A DNA stretch of 64,000 nucleotides from CAIWHR01 sp963811685 (GCA_963811685.1 CAWESK010000017.1:124001-188000), one strand, 5' to 3'; positions 22,570 through 31,842 are shown, counted from the stretch's first letter. Program-made: numbers and translations. The notes: generated by a model from the sequence alone, not told the origin.

Positions 22570-23109
22570 TTACGAATAAACGTCGGCCGCGGCGAGCGGC
22601 ACGCCGCCGGCGTCCTTCGCGTTGACCGTCGGCGCCGCGACCGGCCAGCGAATCGCGAGCGCCGGATCGTTCCACAACAGTGTGCGCTCGTGCTCGGGAT
22701 ACCAGTAGTCGGTCGTCTTGTAGAGGAATTCCGCCGCCTCGGAGAGCACGACGAATCCGTGCGCGAAGCCGGGAGGAATCCACAGCATCGTGCGATTCCC
22801 CGCCGAGAGGACGACGCCGACCGAGCGGCCGAAGGTGGGCGAGCTGCGGCGAAGGTCGACGGCGACGTCGAACACCTCGCCGGCGACGCACCGCACGAGC
22901 TTGCCCTGCGCGTGCTCGACCTGGTAATGGAGACCGCGCAGCACGCCGTGCCTCGACTGCGAATGGTTATCCTGCACGAATGTCGCGTCGATGCCGGCGT
23001 CCGCCAGCACGCGCGCATTCCAGCTCTCGAAGAAATACCCGCGGTCGTCGGTGAACACGCGCGGCTCGAGGCGCTTGACGTCGGGCAGGTCGGTTGCGAC
23101 GACCTTCAT
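22570..23109 (-). CDS. rfbC: dTDP-4-dehydrorhamnose 3,5-epimerase
   Basis: 179 residues. Cupin-fold epimerase of dTDP-rhamnose synthesis. Contains FVQDNHSQSRHGVLRGLHYQ with the catalytic His region, AGEVFDVAVDLRRSSPTFG, and WIPPGFAHGFVVLSE. The ATG overlaps the rfbA stop (ATGA), so the two are translationally coupled. Confidence 0.96.
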   Translation of the reverse strand: MKVVATDLPDVKRLEPRVFTDDRGYFFESWNARVLADAGIDATFVQDNHSQSRHGVLRGLHYQVEHAQGKLVRCVAGEVFDVAVDLRRSSPTFGRSVGVVLSAGNRTMLWIPPGFAHGFVVLSEAAEFLYKTTDYWYPEHERTLLWNDPALAIRWPVAAPTVNAKDAGGVPLAAADVYS

Positions 23110-23996
23110 CGGAACCGGACGTTGGGCTCGCGCAGCAGCTCGAGCAGGTACTTGCCGTACCCGTTCTTCGCGAGCGCGATTCCGAGACGCTCGACCTGCG
23201 CGGCGTCGATGTAGCCCAGGCGGTAGGCGATCTCCTCGGGGCACGCGATCTTCAACCCCTGCCGCCGCTCGATCGTCTCGATGTACTGCGCCGCCTCGAG
23301 CAGCGATTCGTGCGTGCCCGTGTCGAGCCACGCCATCCCGCGTCCCATCACCTCGCAGGCGAGCTCGCCCCATTCGAGGTACACCTTGTTGACATCGGTG
23401 ATCTCGAGCTCGCCCCGCGCAGACGGCGAAAGCTTCGCCGCCACGTCGAGCACCCGGTTGTCGTAGAAGTAGAGGCCGGTGACGGCGTAGCGCGACTTCG
23501 GCGCCTTCGGCTTTTCCTCGAGGGAGAGCACGCGGCCGTCCTCGTCGAACTCGGCGACGCCGTAACGCTCGGGATCGGAAACCGGGTAGGCGAACACCGT
23601 CGCGCCGCTGGTGCGCTCGTTCGCGCGCGTGAGCTGCACCGACCAGTCGTGCCCGTAGAAGATGTTATCGCCCAGCACCAGCGCGCACAGGTCGCCGCCG
23701 ATGAATTCGCGGCCGATGATGAACGCCTGTGCAAGGCCGCCCGGTTGCGGCTGCACCGCGTAGCTGAGGCGGAGCCCCCATTGGGAGCCGTCGCCCAGCA
23801 GCTGCGCGAAGCGGGGCGTGTCCTCGGGCGTGGAGATGAGGAGGATGTCGCGGATTCCGGCGAGCATCAGCGTCGACAGCGGATAGTAGATCATCGGCTT
23901 GTCGTACACCGGCAGGAGCTGCTTCGAGACGACTTGCGTGACCGGGAAGAGGCGCGTGCCCGATCCGCCGGCGAGAATGATGCCCTTCCGCGTCAT
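23106..23996 (-). CDS. rfbA: Glucose-1-phosphate thymidylyltransferase
   Basis: 296 residues. Makes dTDP-glucose from dTTP and glucose 1-phosphate. The nucleotide-binding signature GIILAGGSGTRLFPVT and the KQLLPVYDKPMIYYPLS segment are intact, as is ALVLGDNIFYG. GAGG lies five bases before the ATG. The 124-base gap to the rfbB stop has nothing I recognise. Confidence 0.96.
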   Translation of the reverse strand: MTRKGIILAGGSGTRLFPVTQVVSKQLLPVYDKPMIYYPLSTLMLAGIRDILLISTPEDTPRFAQLLGDGSQWGLRLSYAVQPQPGGLAQAFIIGREFIGGDLCALVLGDNIFYGHDWSVQLTRANERTSGATVFAYPVSDPERYGVAEFDEDGRVLSLEEKPKAPKSRYAVTGLYFYDNRVLDVAAKLSPSARGELEITDVNKVYLEWGELACEVMGRGMAWLDTGTHESLLEAAQYIETIERRQGLKIACPEEIAYRLGYIDAAQVERLGIALAKNGYGKYLLELLREPNVRFR

Positions 23997-24120
23997 GGCC
24001 TCAAACCGGCAGTCACGCCGGCGGCCTCCGCACAATCTCGGTGTGCGTATCGCTGCAGCGGTCGGCCGCACGCAATCGCTCGCGGACGCGCCCTTCGGGC
24101 CTTGGCATTGCCCCGCTCGC

Positions 24121-25176
24121 TCATGCGACTGTCTCGTAGTTGCGCGCAATCCATCTCTGGTACTCGCCGCTCGTCACGCTGGCGAGCCAGGCGCCGTTGT
24201 CGAGATACCATTCGATGGTCTTGCGCATGCCCGTGGCGAAGGTTTCCGTCGGCGCCCAGCGGAGCTCGCGCCGGATCGTCGACGCGTCGATGGCGTAGCG
24301 GCGGTCATGGCCCGGCCGATCGGTCACGAACGCGATCTGCGAAGCGTAGTCGCGACCGGGCCGCAACTCCGCGAGGATGCCGCAGACGGTGCGCACGACG
24401 TCGAGATTCGTCATCTCGGCGTTGCCGCCGACGGTGTACGTCGCGCCGGGACGTCCGCCCGCCAGCGTCGCGCGAATGGCCGCGCAATGATCTCCGACGT
24501 AGAGCCAGTCGCGCACGTTGCCGCCGTCGCCGTAGACGGGCAGCGGCTTGCCGGACAGCGCATTGACGATCATCAGCGGGATCAGCTTCTCGGGAAACTG
24601 CCGCGGGCCGTAGTTGTTCGAGCAGTTCGTCGTGACGACGGGCAGCCCGTACGTGTGATGCCATGCGCGCACCAGGTGATCGGACGCGGCCTTCGACGCG
24701 GAATAGGGACTGTTGGGCGCGTAGGGCGTGCATTCCGAAAACGCGGGATCGCCGGGACCGAGCGAGCCATAAACCTCGTCCGTCGACACGTGCAGGAAGC
24801 GGAAGGCGCTGCGCTCGGGGTTCGGAAGCGTGGACCACCACGCGCGCACCGTCTGCAGGAGCGCGAAGGTGCCAACGACGTTGGTGGCGATGAAATCGGC
24901 GGGACCGTGGATCGAGCGATCGACATGGCTCTCGGCCGCGAAATTCACGATCGCCCGCGGCCGATGACGCGTGAGCAACGTCTCGACCAGCGAGCTGTCC
25001 CCGATGTCACCGCGGACGAACGTGTGCCGCGCGTCACCTTCGAGCGCTGCGAGATTGCCGAGATTGCCGGCGTAGGTGAGCTTGTCGAGGTTGACGACGG
25101 GATCGAGGCCCGCGGCGATCCAGTCGAGCACGAAGTTGGCGCCGATAAACCCTGCACCGCCGGTGACGAGGATCAT
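24121..25176 (-). CDS. rfbB: dTDP-glucose 4,6-dehydratase
   Basis: 351 residues, short-chain dehydrogenase fold. NAD-binding ILVTGGAGFIGANFV, the HVSTDEVYG motif and catalytic YSASKAASDH are intact, with NYGPRQFPEKLIPLM later. First gene of the rhamnose cluster; a possible -10 (TAAAAT) occurs on the minus strand about 60 bases upstream. Confidence 0.96.
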   Translation of the reverse strand: MILVTGGAGFIGANFVLDWIAAGLDPVVNLDKLTYAGNLGNLAALEGDARHTFVRGDIGDSSLVETLLTRHRPRAIVNFAAESHVDRSIHGPADFIATNVVGTFALLQTVRAWWSTLPNPERSAFRFLHVSTDEVYGSLGPGDPAFSECTPYAPNSPYSASKAASDHLVRAWHHTYGLPVVTTNCSNNYGPRQFPEKLIPLMIVNALSGKPLPVYGDGGNVRDWLYVGDHCAAIRATLAGGRPGATYTVGGNAEMTNLDVVRTVCGILAELRPGRDYASQIAFVTDRPGHDRRYAIDASTIRRELRWAPTETFATGMRKTIEWYLDNGAWLASVTSGEYQRWIARNYETVA

Positions 25177-25256
25177 GGGAGAAGATGAGTTGCGCTGCGC
25201 CCGGACCGCGGGATGCGCGGTCGCGAAAGGAGTGTGATTTTAGCATCTACGCGCAT

Positions 25257-26231
25257 TCAGCCAGCGACTCTGAAGTATTCGCGGTACCAGTCGACGAATC
25301 GCGCCAGCCCCGTCGCGAGCGGCGTCGACGGCGAGAAGCCCGTCAGCGCGGACAGCCGGTCGATCGCCGCGTAGGTCGCCGGCACATCGCCCGGCTGCAT
25401 CGGCGCGTACTCCTTGATCGCCGCTCGGCCCAGCAGCCCGGCGAGCGTCGCGATGAACGTCTCGAGCTCGACCGCCTCGTGGTTGCCGATGTTGTAGATC
25501 GCGTAGGGCGCGCGGTCGCCGTCGCGCGCCGGCGGCCGCTCGAGCACCCGCACCACGCCCTCGACGATGTCGTCGATGTAGGTGAAGTCGCGCCGCATTC
25601 TGCCGTCGTTGAACACCCGGATCGGCGTCCCCGCGAGAATCGCCTTGGCGAACAGCATCGGCGCCATGTCGGGGCGGCCCCAGGGACCGTAGACGGTGAA
25701 GAAGCGCAGGCCCGTCGTCGGGAGGGCGTAGAGATGGCTGTAGCTGTGCGCGATCAGCTCGTTCGCCTTCTTCGTCGCCGCGTACAGGCTGACCGGATGA
25801 TCGACGCTCTGGTCCTCGGAGAACGGCAGCGTGTGATTCGCGCCATAGACGCTCGACGAGGATGCGTAGACGAGATGCGCTATTCGCGCGTGCCGGCAGC
25901 CTTCGATGACGTGACCGAACGCGACGACGTTGTTGACGATGTAGGCACCGGGATTCGTCAGCGAATGGCGCACGCCGGGCTGCGCCGCGAGATGGATCAC
26001 GTCGGTGAATCCGCCGTCGCGAAAGAGCGCCGCAGCGGCCTCGGTGTCCGCGAGATCGACGTGCGCGTAGTCGAACGCCGGATGCGCGAACAGGCGCGCG
26101 AGCCGCGCCTCCTTCAGCGCGACGTCATAGTACGGATCGAGATTGTCGGCCCCGGTGACGGCGATGCCGTCGGCAAGCAGGCGCTGCGCGACGTGCATGC
26201 CGATGAATCCGGCCGCTCCGGTGACGAGCAC
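25257..26231 (-). CDS. NAD-dependent epimerase, UDP-glucuronate 4-epimerase type
   Basis: 324 residues from a GTG; an in-frame stop at 26256-26258 rules out a longer start. Extended SDR with VLVTGAAGFIGMHVAQ, YASSSSVYGAN, catalytic YAATKKANE, and the signature GLRFFTVYGPWGRPDMA shared with bacterial UDP-glucuronate/UDP-galacturonate epimerases (LpsL/WcvA). Likely makes UDP-galacturonate for LPS or exopolysaccharide. Follows the glycosyltransferase gene by 24 bases in the same direction. Confidence 0.88.
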   Translation of the reverse strand: MLVTGAAGFIGMHVAQRLLADGIAVTGADNLDPYYDVALKEARLARLFAHPAFDYAHVDLADTEAAAALFRDGGFTDVIHLAAQPGVRHSLTNPGAYIVNNVVAFGHVIEGCRHARIAHLVYASSSSVYGANHTLPFSEDQSVDHPVSLYAATKKANELIAHSYSHLYALPTTGLRFFTVYGPWGRPDMAPMLFAKAILAGTPIRVFNDGRMRRDFTYIDDIVEGVVRVLERPPARDGDRAPYAIYNIGNHEAVELETFIATLAGLLGRAAIKEYAPMQPGDVPATYAAIDRLSALTGFSPSTPLATGLARFVDWYREYFRVAG

Positions 26232-26255
26232 GTGCCGTCGTCCGGGTGCGAGCGC

Positions 26256-27017
26256 TCATTGCGACGTCTGCTGACCCAGTGCGCGCAGCTTCGCGTACTT
26301 GAGAAAGCTGTTCTGGCAGCCGATCGCGATGTGGACGAGGCCGGGAACGCCATCGAGAAAGCCGAGCTTCAGCACGTAGAACCGCAGGAATCGGAGGAGC
26401 GGCGACATCACGAGCCGCAGCGCTCCCGCGCGCTCGCCGCGTGCGTGCATCGCCGCGGCCTGCAGCGTGGTGTACCGGTTCTGTTTCGCGAGATACGCGT
26501 CGAGCGATTCGGCGGAAGCGTGGAGCAGATCGCCGGCAAGCCGCGCAACCGGCCCGTCGGCGAGCACGTGCTCGTGGACGGGATCGTCGCTCCAGCGCGC
26601 GCGGCGGCGATCGAACAGGCGCACGTTCCAGTCGGGATAGCCTTCGCCGTGCGCGAGCCAGCGGCCGAGAAAGCGGTTGCGGCGCGCGAACGCGTAGGCA
26701 AGAGCGCGCGGCGCCGCCATCTCGGCGGCGATCGACGCCGCCATCTCCGGGGTTACGCGCTCGTCCGCATCGAGGCAGAGCACCCAGTCGTTCGCCGCCG
26801 CGCCGACCGCAAAATTCTTCTGCGCTCCGAACCCCGTCCAATCGCGATCGATGACGCGCGCACCGCTGCGCCGCGCGATTTCCACGGTATCATCGCGGCT
26901 GCCCGAATCGACGACGACCACGTCGCCGGCGAACGACGCCGACGCGAGGCACTCCGCGATCTCGCCGGCGGCGTCGCGCGTGATGACACAAAGACTCAAG
27001 GGAAGCGGCCCGGACAT
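26256..27017 (-). CDS. Family 2 glycosyltransferase, WaaE/KdtX-like
   Basis: 253 residues. GT-A fold with SLCVITRDAAGEIAECLAS at the N-terminus, VVVDSGSRDDT, and the D-x-D type CLDADERVTPEM. The middle, YPDWNVRLFDRRRARW with VHEHV, matches LPS core beta-1,4-glucosyltransferases of the WaaE family. Its divergent neighbours waaC and waaA support a role in inner-core LPS. A C-terminal hydrophobic/amphipathic stretch (LLRFLRFYVLKLGFLDG) probably touches the membrane. Confidence 0.88.
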   Translation of the reverse strand: MSGPLPLSLCVITRDAAGEIAECLASASFAGDVVVVDSGSRDDTVEIARRSGARVIDRDWTGFGAQKNFAVGAAANDWVLCLDADERVTPEMAASIAAEMAAPRALAYAFARRNRFLGRWLAHGEGYPDWNVRLFDRRRARWSDDPVHEHVLADGPVARLAGDLLHASAESLDAYLAKQNRYTTLQAAAMHARGERAGALRLVMSPLLRFLRFYVLKLGFLDGVPGLVHIAIGCQNSFLKYAKLRALGQQTSQ

Positions 27018-27128
27018 GCGCGTAGCGTTATGGGAAGCCTGGGTTCCGCGCTGTGAACTGCGCGCATTCTACGGGGTTTCGGTCGGCCTGGCGCTCCATG
27101 CGGATTCAGCCGTCGTGTTCGAGCTCCC

Positions 27129-28106
27129 ATGAATTCGGTATTGGTCGTGCGGCCTTCGTCGCTGGGCGACATCGTCCATGCGCTCGCGCTCGTCTCCGAC
27201 GTCCGCGAGCATCGCCCGGAGCTCGCGATCGACTGGGTCGCGGAAGACGCGTTCGTGTCGCTCGTTGCGCTCGACCGTCGCATCCGCCGGGTGATTCCGG
27301 TTGCGCTCCGCCGCTGGCGGCACCGCCCGTTCGATCCCGAAACCTGGCGCGAGGCGGCTCGGTTCCGCCGCGCGTTGCGGCGCGAACACTACGTCGCCGT
27401 GCTCGACCTGCAGGAGCAGATCAAGGGCGCCTACCTGTCGTGGCTCGCCCGCGGCCCGGGTCACGGGCCCGATCGCGCGAGCATCCGCGAGCCGATTGCC
27501 ACACTTGCGCATCGCCATCACCACGCGATCGATCCCCACCAGCACCTGATCGATCGCTGCCGGCAGCTTGCCGCCGGCGCGCTGGGCTATCGCGCCGACG
27601 GGCCGCCCCGTTTCAGTCTCGAGGCGCCGGCCCCGGCGGCGGACGCGCCGATTCCGCCACGGCCGTTCGTCGTCATGCTGCACGCCACGAGCCGCGACGA
27701 CAAGCTGTGGCCGGAGACGAATTGGCGCGCCTTGATCGCGTCGTTCGCGCGCTCGGGCTTCGCGATAATGTTGCCATGGGGGGACGAGCGCGAGCGGGCG
27801 CGGAGCGGGCGGTTGGCCGAAGCCGACGCCGCGGCGAGCGTGCCGCCCAGGCAGTCGCTGCCGGCGCTTGCGACGCTGATGAAGCGCGCGGCGCTCGTCG
27901 TCGGCGTCGACACCGGCCTCGTGCACCTCGCGGCGGCGCTCGGCACGCCCACCGTATCGTTGTTCGTTGCCACCGATCCGCGCCTCGCGGGCGTCGAGCG
28001 CGCGAGCGTCCTGGCCCGCGATCTCGGAGGCGTCGGCCTCATACCCACGGTCGGTGACGTCGAAGCCGCCGCCGGCGCGCTGCTGCAGCGCGCACCGCGT
28101 TGCTGA
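27129..28106 (+). CDS. waaC: Lipopolysaccharide heptosyltransferase I
   Basis: 325 residues, GT9 family, GT-B fold. Adds the first L-glycero-D-manno-heptose to Kdo2-lipid A at the cytoplasmic face of the inner membrane. VLVVRPSSLGDIVHALAL is the conserved N-terminus; LHATSRDDKLWPETNW and VVGVDTGLVHLAAALGTP form the donor site. waaA follows after 13 bases in the same direction. Confidence 0.94.
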   Translation: MNSVLVVRPSSLGDIVHALALVSDVREHRPELAIDWVAEDAFVSLVALDRRIRRVIPVALRRWRHRPFDPETWREAARFRRALRREHYVAVLDLQEQIKGAYLSWLARGPGHGPDRASIREPIATLAHRHHHAIDPHQHLIDRCRQLAAGALGYRADGPPRFSLEAPAPAADAPIPPRPFVVMLHATSRDDKLWPETNWRALIASFARSGFAIMLPWGDERERARSGRLAEADAAASVPPRQSLPALATLMKRAALVVGVDTGLVHLAAALGTPTVSLFVATDPRLAGVERASVLARDLGGVGLIPTVGDVEAAAGALLQRAPRC

Positions 28107-28119
28107 GGCACCCGCAACA

Positions 28120-29403
28120 ATGATGCGCGCGCTCTACACCGCTCTCGTCTACCTCGCGTTGCCGTTCCTGCCGCTGCGCCTCCTCTGGCGCGGTCGCAGG
28201 GAACCAGGGTATCGCGAGCACATCGGCGAGCGCTTCGGCCGGTATCGGGCGGCGCCAACCGTGCGGCCGCCCGTGTTCTGGATTCATGCGGTGTCGCTCG
28301 GCGAGACGCGCGCCAGCGTTCCGCTGGTCGAGCATGCGCAAAGGGAGTTTCCGGCGGCAACGATCCTCGTCACCCACATGACGGCAACGGGACGCGCCGC
28401 GGGACGAGCCCTCTTCGGCGAGCGCGTCGTGCAGGCGTGGCTCCCCTACGACGCCCCGTTTGCCGTGCGTGCGTTTCTGGCGCACTGGAAGCCCGCCGCC
28501 GGCCTCCTCATGGAAACCGAGCTTTGGCCAAATGTCGTCGCCCTTTCCGCCGCCGCGGGAATCCCGCTGTTCCTCGTCAACGCGCGGCTTTCGGCACGCT
28601 CGGCCGCGGGCTACGCGCGCGTGCCCTCGCTCACCCGTCCGATGCTCGCCGCGCTGACCGGCGTCGCCGCGCAGGCCGAAGCCGATGCGCTACGCCTTGC
28701 CGCACTCGGCGCGCGCACGCCGGCGGTCACCGGCAATCTCAAGTTCGATCTCGAAGTGTCCGCCGGCGCATTGGCGCTCGGCCGCGAGTTCAAGGTGCTT
28801 TTCGGCGCGCAGCGACCGGTCTTCGTCGCGGCGTCGACGCGCGATGGCGAGGAAGCGCTGATCACCGACGCGCTGCGCGCGCGGCCGCTGCCCGGCGGGA
28901 CATTGGCGGTCATCGTCCCGCGTCATCCGCAGCGTTTCGACGCGGTGGCGGAGCTGCTACGCTCGCGCGGCGTTCCGTTTGTCCGCCGCAGCGACAATGC
29001 GCCGGTGCCGAGCGATGTCGGCGTGCTGCTGGGCGATTCGATGGGCGAGCTCGGCGCGTACTACGCGGCCGCCGAGGCCGCCTTCGTGGGCGGCAGCCTG
29101 CTGCCGCTGGGCGGCCAGAACCTGATCGAGCCGATCGCGGCGGGATGTCCGACGATCGTCGGACCGCATACGTTCAACTTCGCGGAGGCGACACGGACCG
29201 CCATTGCGGCGGGCGCGGCGATCGAAGTTGCCGACGCGACGGCATTGATCGGGACGGTCGCCGCGCTCATCGAGGTTCCGGCGCGACGCGAGCAGATGCG
29301 TGCCGCCGCCATCGCCTTCCACGTCGCGCATCGGGGCGCGGCGGAGCGCCTGTGGGCGTGGCTTGCGCCACAGTTGCCGGCAACGCTGCGGGAAGCCCGC
29401 TAA
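28120..29403 (+). CDS. waaA: 3-deoxy-D-manno-octulosonic acid (Kdo) transferase
   Basis: 427 residues, GT30. Transfers Kdo to lipid IVA. N-terminal membrane anchor (ALYTALVYLALPFLPLRLLW), acceptor-side motifs IHAVSLGETRAS and LLMETELWPN, donor-side VPRHPQRFDAV and GGSLLPLGGQNLIEP. Two adjacent ATG codons (28120 and 28123); I use the first. Its stop overlaps that of convergent tolC by four bases. Confidence 0.95.
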   Translation: MMRALYTALVYLALPFLPLRLLWRGRREPGYREHIGERFGRYRAAPTVRPPVFWIHAVSLGETRASVPLVEHAQREFPAATILVTHMTATGRAAGRALFGERVVQAWLPYDAPFAVRAFLAHWKPAAGLLMETELWPNVVALSAAAGIPLFLVNARLSARSAAGYARVPSLTRPMLAALTGVAAQAEADALRLAALGARTPAVTGNLKFDLEVSAGALALGREFKVLFGAQRPVFVAASTRDGEEALITDALRARPLPGGTLAVIVPRHPQRFDAVAELLRSRGVPFVRRSDNAPVPSDVGVLLGDSMGELGAYYAAAEAAFVGGSLLPLGGQNLIEPIAAGCPTIVGPHTFNFAEATRTAIAAGAAIEVADATALIGTVAALIEVPARREQMRAAAIAFHVAHRGAAERLWAWLAPQLPATLREAR

Positions 29404-30746
29404 CCCCTCAACTGGCGGTTGACGTTCTCGAGGTCGCTGTCGCTCAGCGTGCCGATCGCGGCCTTGAGACGCAGCCCGCCGATCAGGTAATTGAAGTAGG
29501 CTTGCGCGAGATCGCGCCGTGTCGAATACACGTTCTGCTGGACGGTCAGCACGTCGAGGAACGTGCGCACGCCGACCTCCTGCCCGAGCACGTTCGACTG
29601 ATACGCGGACTCCGCCGACACGACCGCCTGCTCGAACGCCTTGACCGATGCGACCGAGCTCACGACGCCGGTGTAGCCAGTCTGCGCCAGCGTGAATGCC
29701 GTGCGGCGCGCGAACTCGAGGTCCTGGCGCGCCCTGTCCTGCAGTGCAAGCGCCTGGCGCACCTGCGAGTCGACGAAGCCGCCCTGATAGAGCGGAACGG
29801 CAAGATTCACTCCGATGATGCCTTGCGTCGAAGAGTTGGTGAAGCCAAGGCTGATCGATGCCCCCGCGGAGTTGACGTACCCGTAGCTCGCCACGAGGTC
29901 GAGCGTCGGGTAATGGCCCGCCTTCGCCTTGTCGATCTGCAGCGTGGCGATCTCGAAGTTCTTGTCGGCGACCTTGACGTTGAGGTTGTCCGTCCGCGAG
30001 CGCTCGACCCAGTACTGGAGATTGTCGGGATCGGGCGGCACCGGAACCAGTCCCGGACCGACCCGCTTCAATTCCTTCGGGTAGCGGCCGATGATCGCGC
30101 GGAGCGCGGTGACCTTGTTGTCGTAATCGTTCTTGGTCGCGATTTCCTGCGCCACGATCTGGTCGTACTTCGCCTGCGCTTCGTTGGTGTCGGTGATCGT
30201 CGCGACGCCGACCTCGAAGTTGCGCTTCGCCTGCGCCAGCGACTCGACGACGGCCTTCTTCTGGCTGTCCGCCAGCTCGACGTTGAACTGGGCGAGCAGC
30301 ACGTCGAAATAAGCGGTGGCGACGCGCAGGATGAGGTCCTGGCGCGCAAGCTCCAGAACGTCGTTCGACTGCGCGACCTGCTGCTTCGCCTGGTCGAGCG
30401 CGACGATGTTCTGGTAGCGGAACAGCGGCTGCGATGCCGACACCAGCGCGTTGTACTGCGCGTAGTGATGCGAAATATCGGTCTTCGGATCGGTCTTGAC
30501 GCTCGCGTCGTACTGGTTCTGCGACGCGCCGGCCGCCACCGATGCGGCCGGCAGGAGACCGGCGCGCGCCTGCGGCACCGCTTCCTGCGTGGCCTGCCAG
30601 TTCGCCTGCGCGGAAGCGATCGCGGGATCGTTCGTCACGGCCTCGCGATAGATCTGCAAGAGATCCTCGCCGCGGGCCGGGGCCGAGAGGGAGATTGCTG
30701 CGAGCGCCATGGTCAGCGCAAGGGCAGCGAATGGTCGAGTCGTCAT
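29400..30746 (-). CDS. tolC: TolC family outer membrane channel
   Basis: 448 residues. Signal peptide ending SLSAPARGEDLLQIY, then two structural repeats of the outer-membrane efflux protein family (APEXVS-like ALVSASQPLFRYQNIVALDQ; later GVNLAVPLYQGGFVDSQV). The coiled-coil heptads and VGVRTFLDVLTVQQNVYSTR are typical of trimeric TolC tunnels. Partner of the RND pump encoded just upstream. Third gene of the pcm-rhodanese-tolC operon. Confidence 0.95.
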   Translation of the reverse strand: MTTRPFAALALTMALAAISLSAPARGEDLLQIYREAVTNDPAIASAQANWQATQEAVPQARAGLLPAASVAAGASQNQYDASVKTDPKTDISHHYAQYNALVSASQPLFRYQNIVALDQAKQQVAQSNDVLELARQDLILRVATAYFDVLLAQFNVELADSQKKAVVESLAQAKRNFEVGVATITDTNEAQAKYDQIVAQEIATKNDYDNKVTALRAIIGRYPKELKRVGPGLVPVPPDPDNLQYWVERSRTDNLNVKVADKNFEIATLQIDKAKAGHYPTLDLVASYGYVNSAGASISLGFTNSSTQGIIGVNLAVPLYQGGFVDSQVRQALALQDRARQDLEFARRTAFTLAQTGYTGVVSSVASVKAFEQAVVSAESAYQSNVLGQEVGVRTFLDVLTVQQNVYSTRRDLAQAYFNYLIGGLRLKAAIGTLSDSDLENVNRQLRG

Positions 30747-30784
30747 GTGCGTTCCATCGTTCAATCCGGTTCTGCTCAATAGCC

Positions 30785-31112
30785 TCAGTAGCGTCTCATC
30801 GTCGGCTCGACTTCGCTGGCCCACAGCTCGACGCCCCCCGCGAGGTTGAAGACGTCGCCGAATCCCGCCCGCTGCAGCAACGCCGTCGCATAGCCGCTGC
30901 GGTTCCCGTGGTGACACACGATCACGAGCGGCCGGCCGGCGGGGATCTCGCCGACACGCGCGGCAGAGCTCGCCGAGCGGAATCAGCAGCGAGCCCTCGA
31001 TCCGGCAATACTCGAATTCCCACGGCTCGCGCACGTCGATCAACGCGGGTTGCGGGCGTGTCGGATCGGTCTGCCAGCTGCGCAGCTCGCGCGGCCCGAT
31101 TTGCGGAATCAA
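30785..31112 (-). CDS. Rhodanese-like domain protein (one frameshift)
   Basis: 108 residues after correcting a +1 near 30965. Single rhodanese domain: PALIDVREPWEFEYCRIEGS, then, in the shifted frame, PLVIVCHHGNRSGYATALL with the active-site Cys loop CHHGNRS, and GGVELWASEVEPTMRRY. Small thiosulfate/persulfide sulfurtransferase in the cytoplasm. The likely start is a TTG at 31112 that overlaps the pcm stop (TTGA), analogous to ATGA couplings elsewhere. In Betaproteobacteria this gene commonly sits between pcm and tolC. Confidence 0.8.
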
Positions 31113-31759
31113 AATCGGAACCGCGACGGCGAGAAGGCGTTCACGAGCGGCTCGATCACCGTCTCGAAGAGGTCCTCTTCGGTGACCGATCCGGCGGCGA
31201 CCCAGCGCATCATCCGTGCCGCCATCGCCGGCGCCTCGCCCACCACGGCGAAGACGCGGCCTCCTGGTTTCAGCTGCTTGACGAAAGCGTCGGGCAGGAT
31301 CGGCGTCGATCCGGTCAGCACGATCGCATCGTAGCTCTGCCGGCCCCATCCACGCGCGCCGTCGCCCACGGCGAGCTCGACCTGCGTCAGCCCGGCGCGC
31401 AGGAGCTTCGGCTGCGCCGCAGCCGAGAGCCGCTCGTCGATTTCCACGCTCGTCACCCGTGCATTCAGGCTCGCCATCAGCGCGGTGAGGTATCCGCTGC
31501 CGGTCCCGATCTCGAGCACACTTTCGCCGGCGACGAGCTTCAGCTCCTGGAGGACGCGCGCCTCCATCTTGGGCGTCCACATCCGCTGGCCGCCCGGCAG
31601 CGGAATTTCGAGATCCGCGAAGGCGAGCATCCGATAGGCCGGCGGAACGAATTCCTCGCGCCGAACCGTGAACAGCAAGTCGAGAACCTCCGGATCCAGC
31701 ACCTCCCAGGTGCGGATCTGCTGCTCGACCATGTTGAAGCGTGCCTGCTCGGTATCCAT
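31109..31759 (-). CDS. pcm: Protein-L-isoaspartate O-methyltransferase family protein
   Basis: 216 residues. SAM-dependent methyltransferase related to PIMT, with GESVLEIGTGSGYLTALMAS (motif I), VTSVEIDERL, and YDAIVLTGSTPILPDAFVKQ. N-terminal helical region MDTEQARFNMVEQQIRTWEV is typical of the betaproteobacterial version next to tolC. True isoaspartyl repair activity in this subfamily is not proven. First gene of the tolC operon; a strong promoter with a palindromic operator lies 50 bases upstream. Confidence 0.88.
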   Translation of the reverse strand: MDTEQARFNMVEQQIRTWEVLDPEVLDLLFTVRREEFVPPAYRMLAFADLEIPLPGGQRMWTPKMEARVLQELKLVAGESVLEIGTGSGYLTALMASLNARVTSVEIDERLSAAAQPKLLRAGLTQVELAVGDGARGWGRQSYDAIVLTGSTPILPDAFVKQLKPGGRVFAVVGEAPAMAARMMRWVAAGSVTEEDLFETVIEPLVNAFSPSRFRF

Positions 31760-31796
31760 GCGGCGCCAACGGCCCACCCGCGGTCAAAGCTATAAC

Positions 31797-31809
31797 TGAC
31801 CGACGGTCA
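31797..31809. promoter_or_regulatory. Perfect palindrome, probable repressor operator on the pcm-tolC promoter
   Basis: TGACCGACGGTCA is a perfect 6-1-6 inverted repeat. One more flanking match extends it to AANTGACCG-A-CGGTCANTT. It covers the predicted transcription start (near 31806). A further CGGTCA half-site lies at 31781-31786. The geometry suits a dimeric TetR- or MarR-type repressor; the regulator gene is not in the window. Confidence 0.65.
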
Positions 31810-31812
31810 TTT

Positions 31813-31842
31813 ATTATGCTTACGTTCATTATCGCATGTCAA
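31813..31842 (-). promoter_or_regulatory. Near-consensus sigma70 promoter of pcm-rhodanese-tolC
   Basis: On the minus strand a consensus TTGACA (31842-31837) and CATAAT (31818-31813, five of six) are separated by 18 bases. This is the best promoter match in the window. It lies between the RND gene end and pcm, so tolC has its own promoter separate from the pump genes. Confidence 0.75.
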
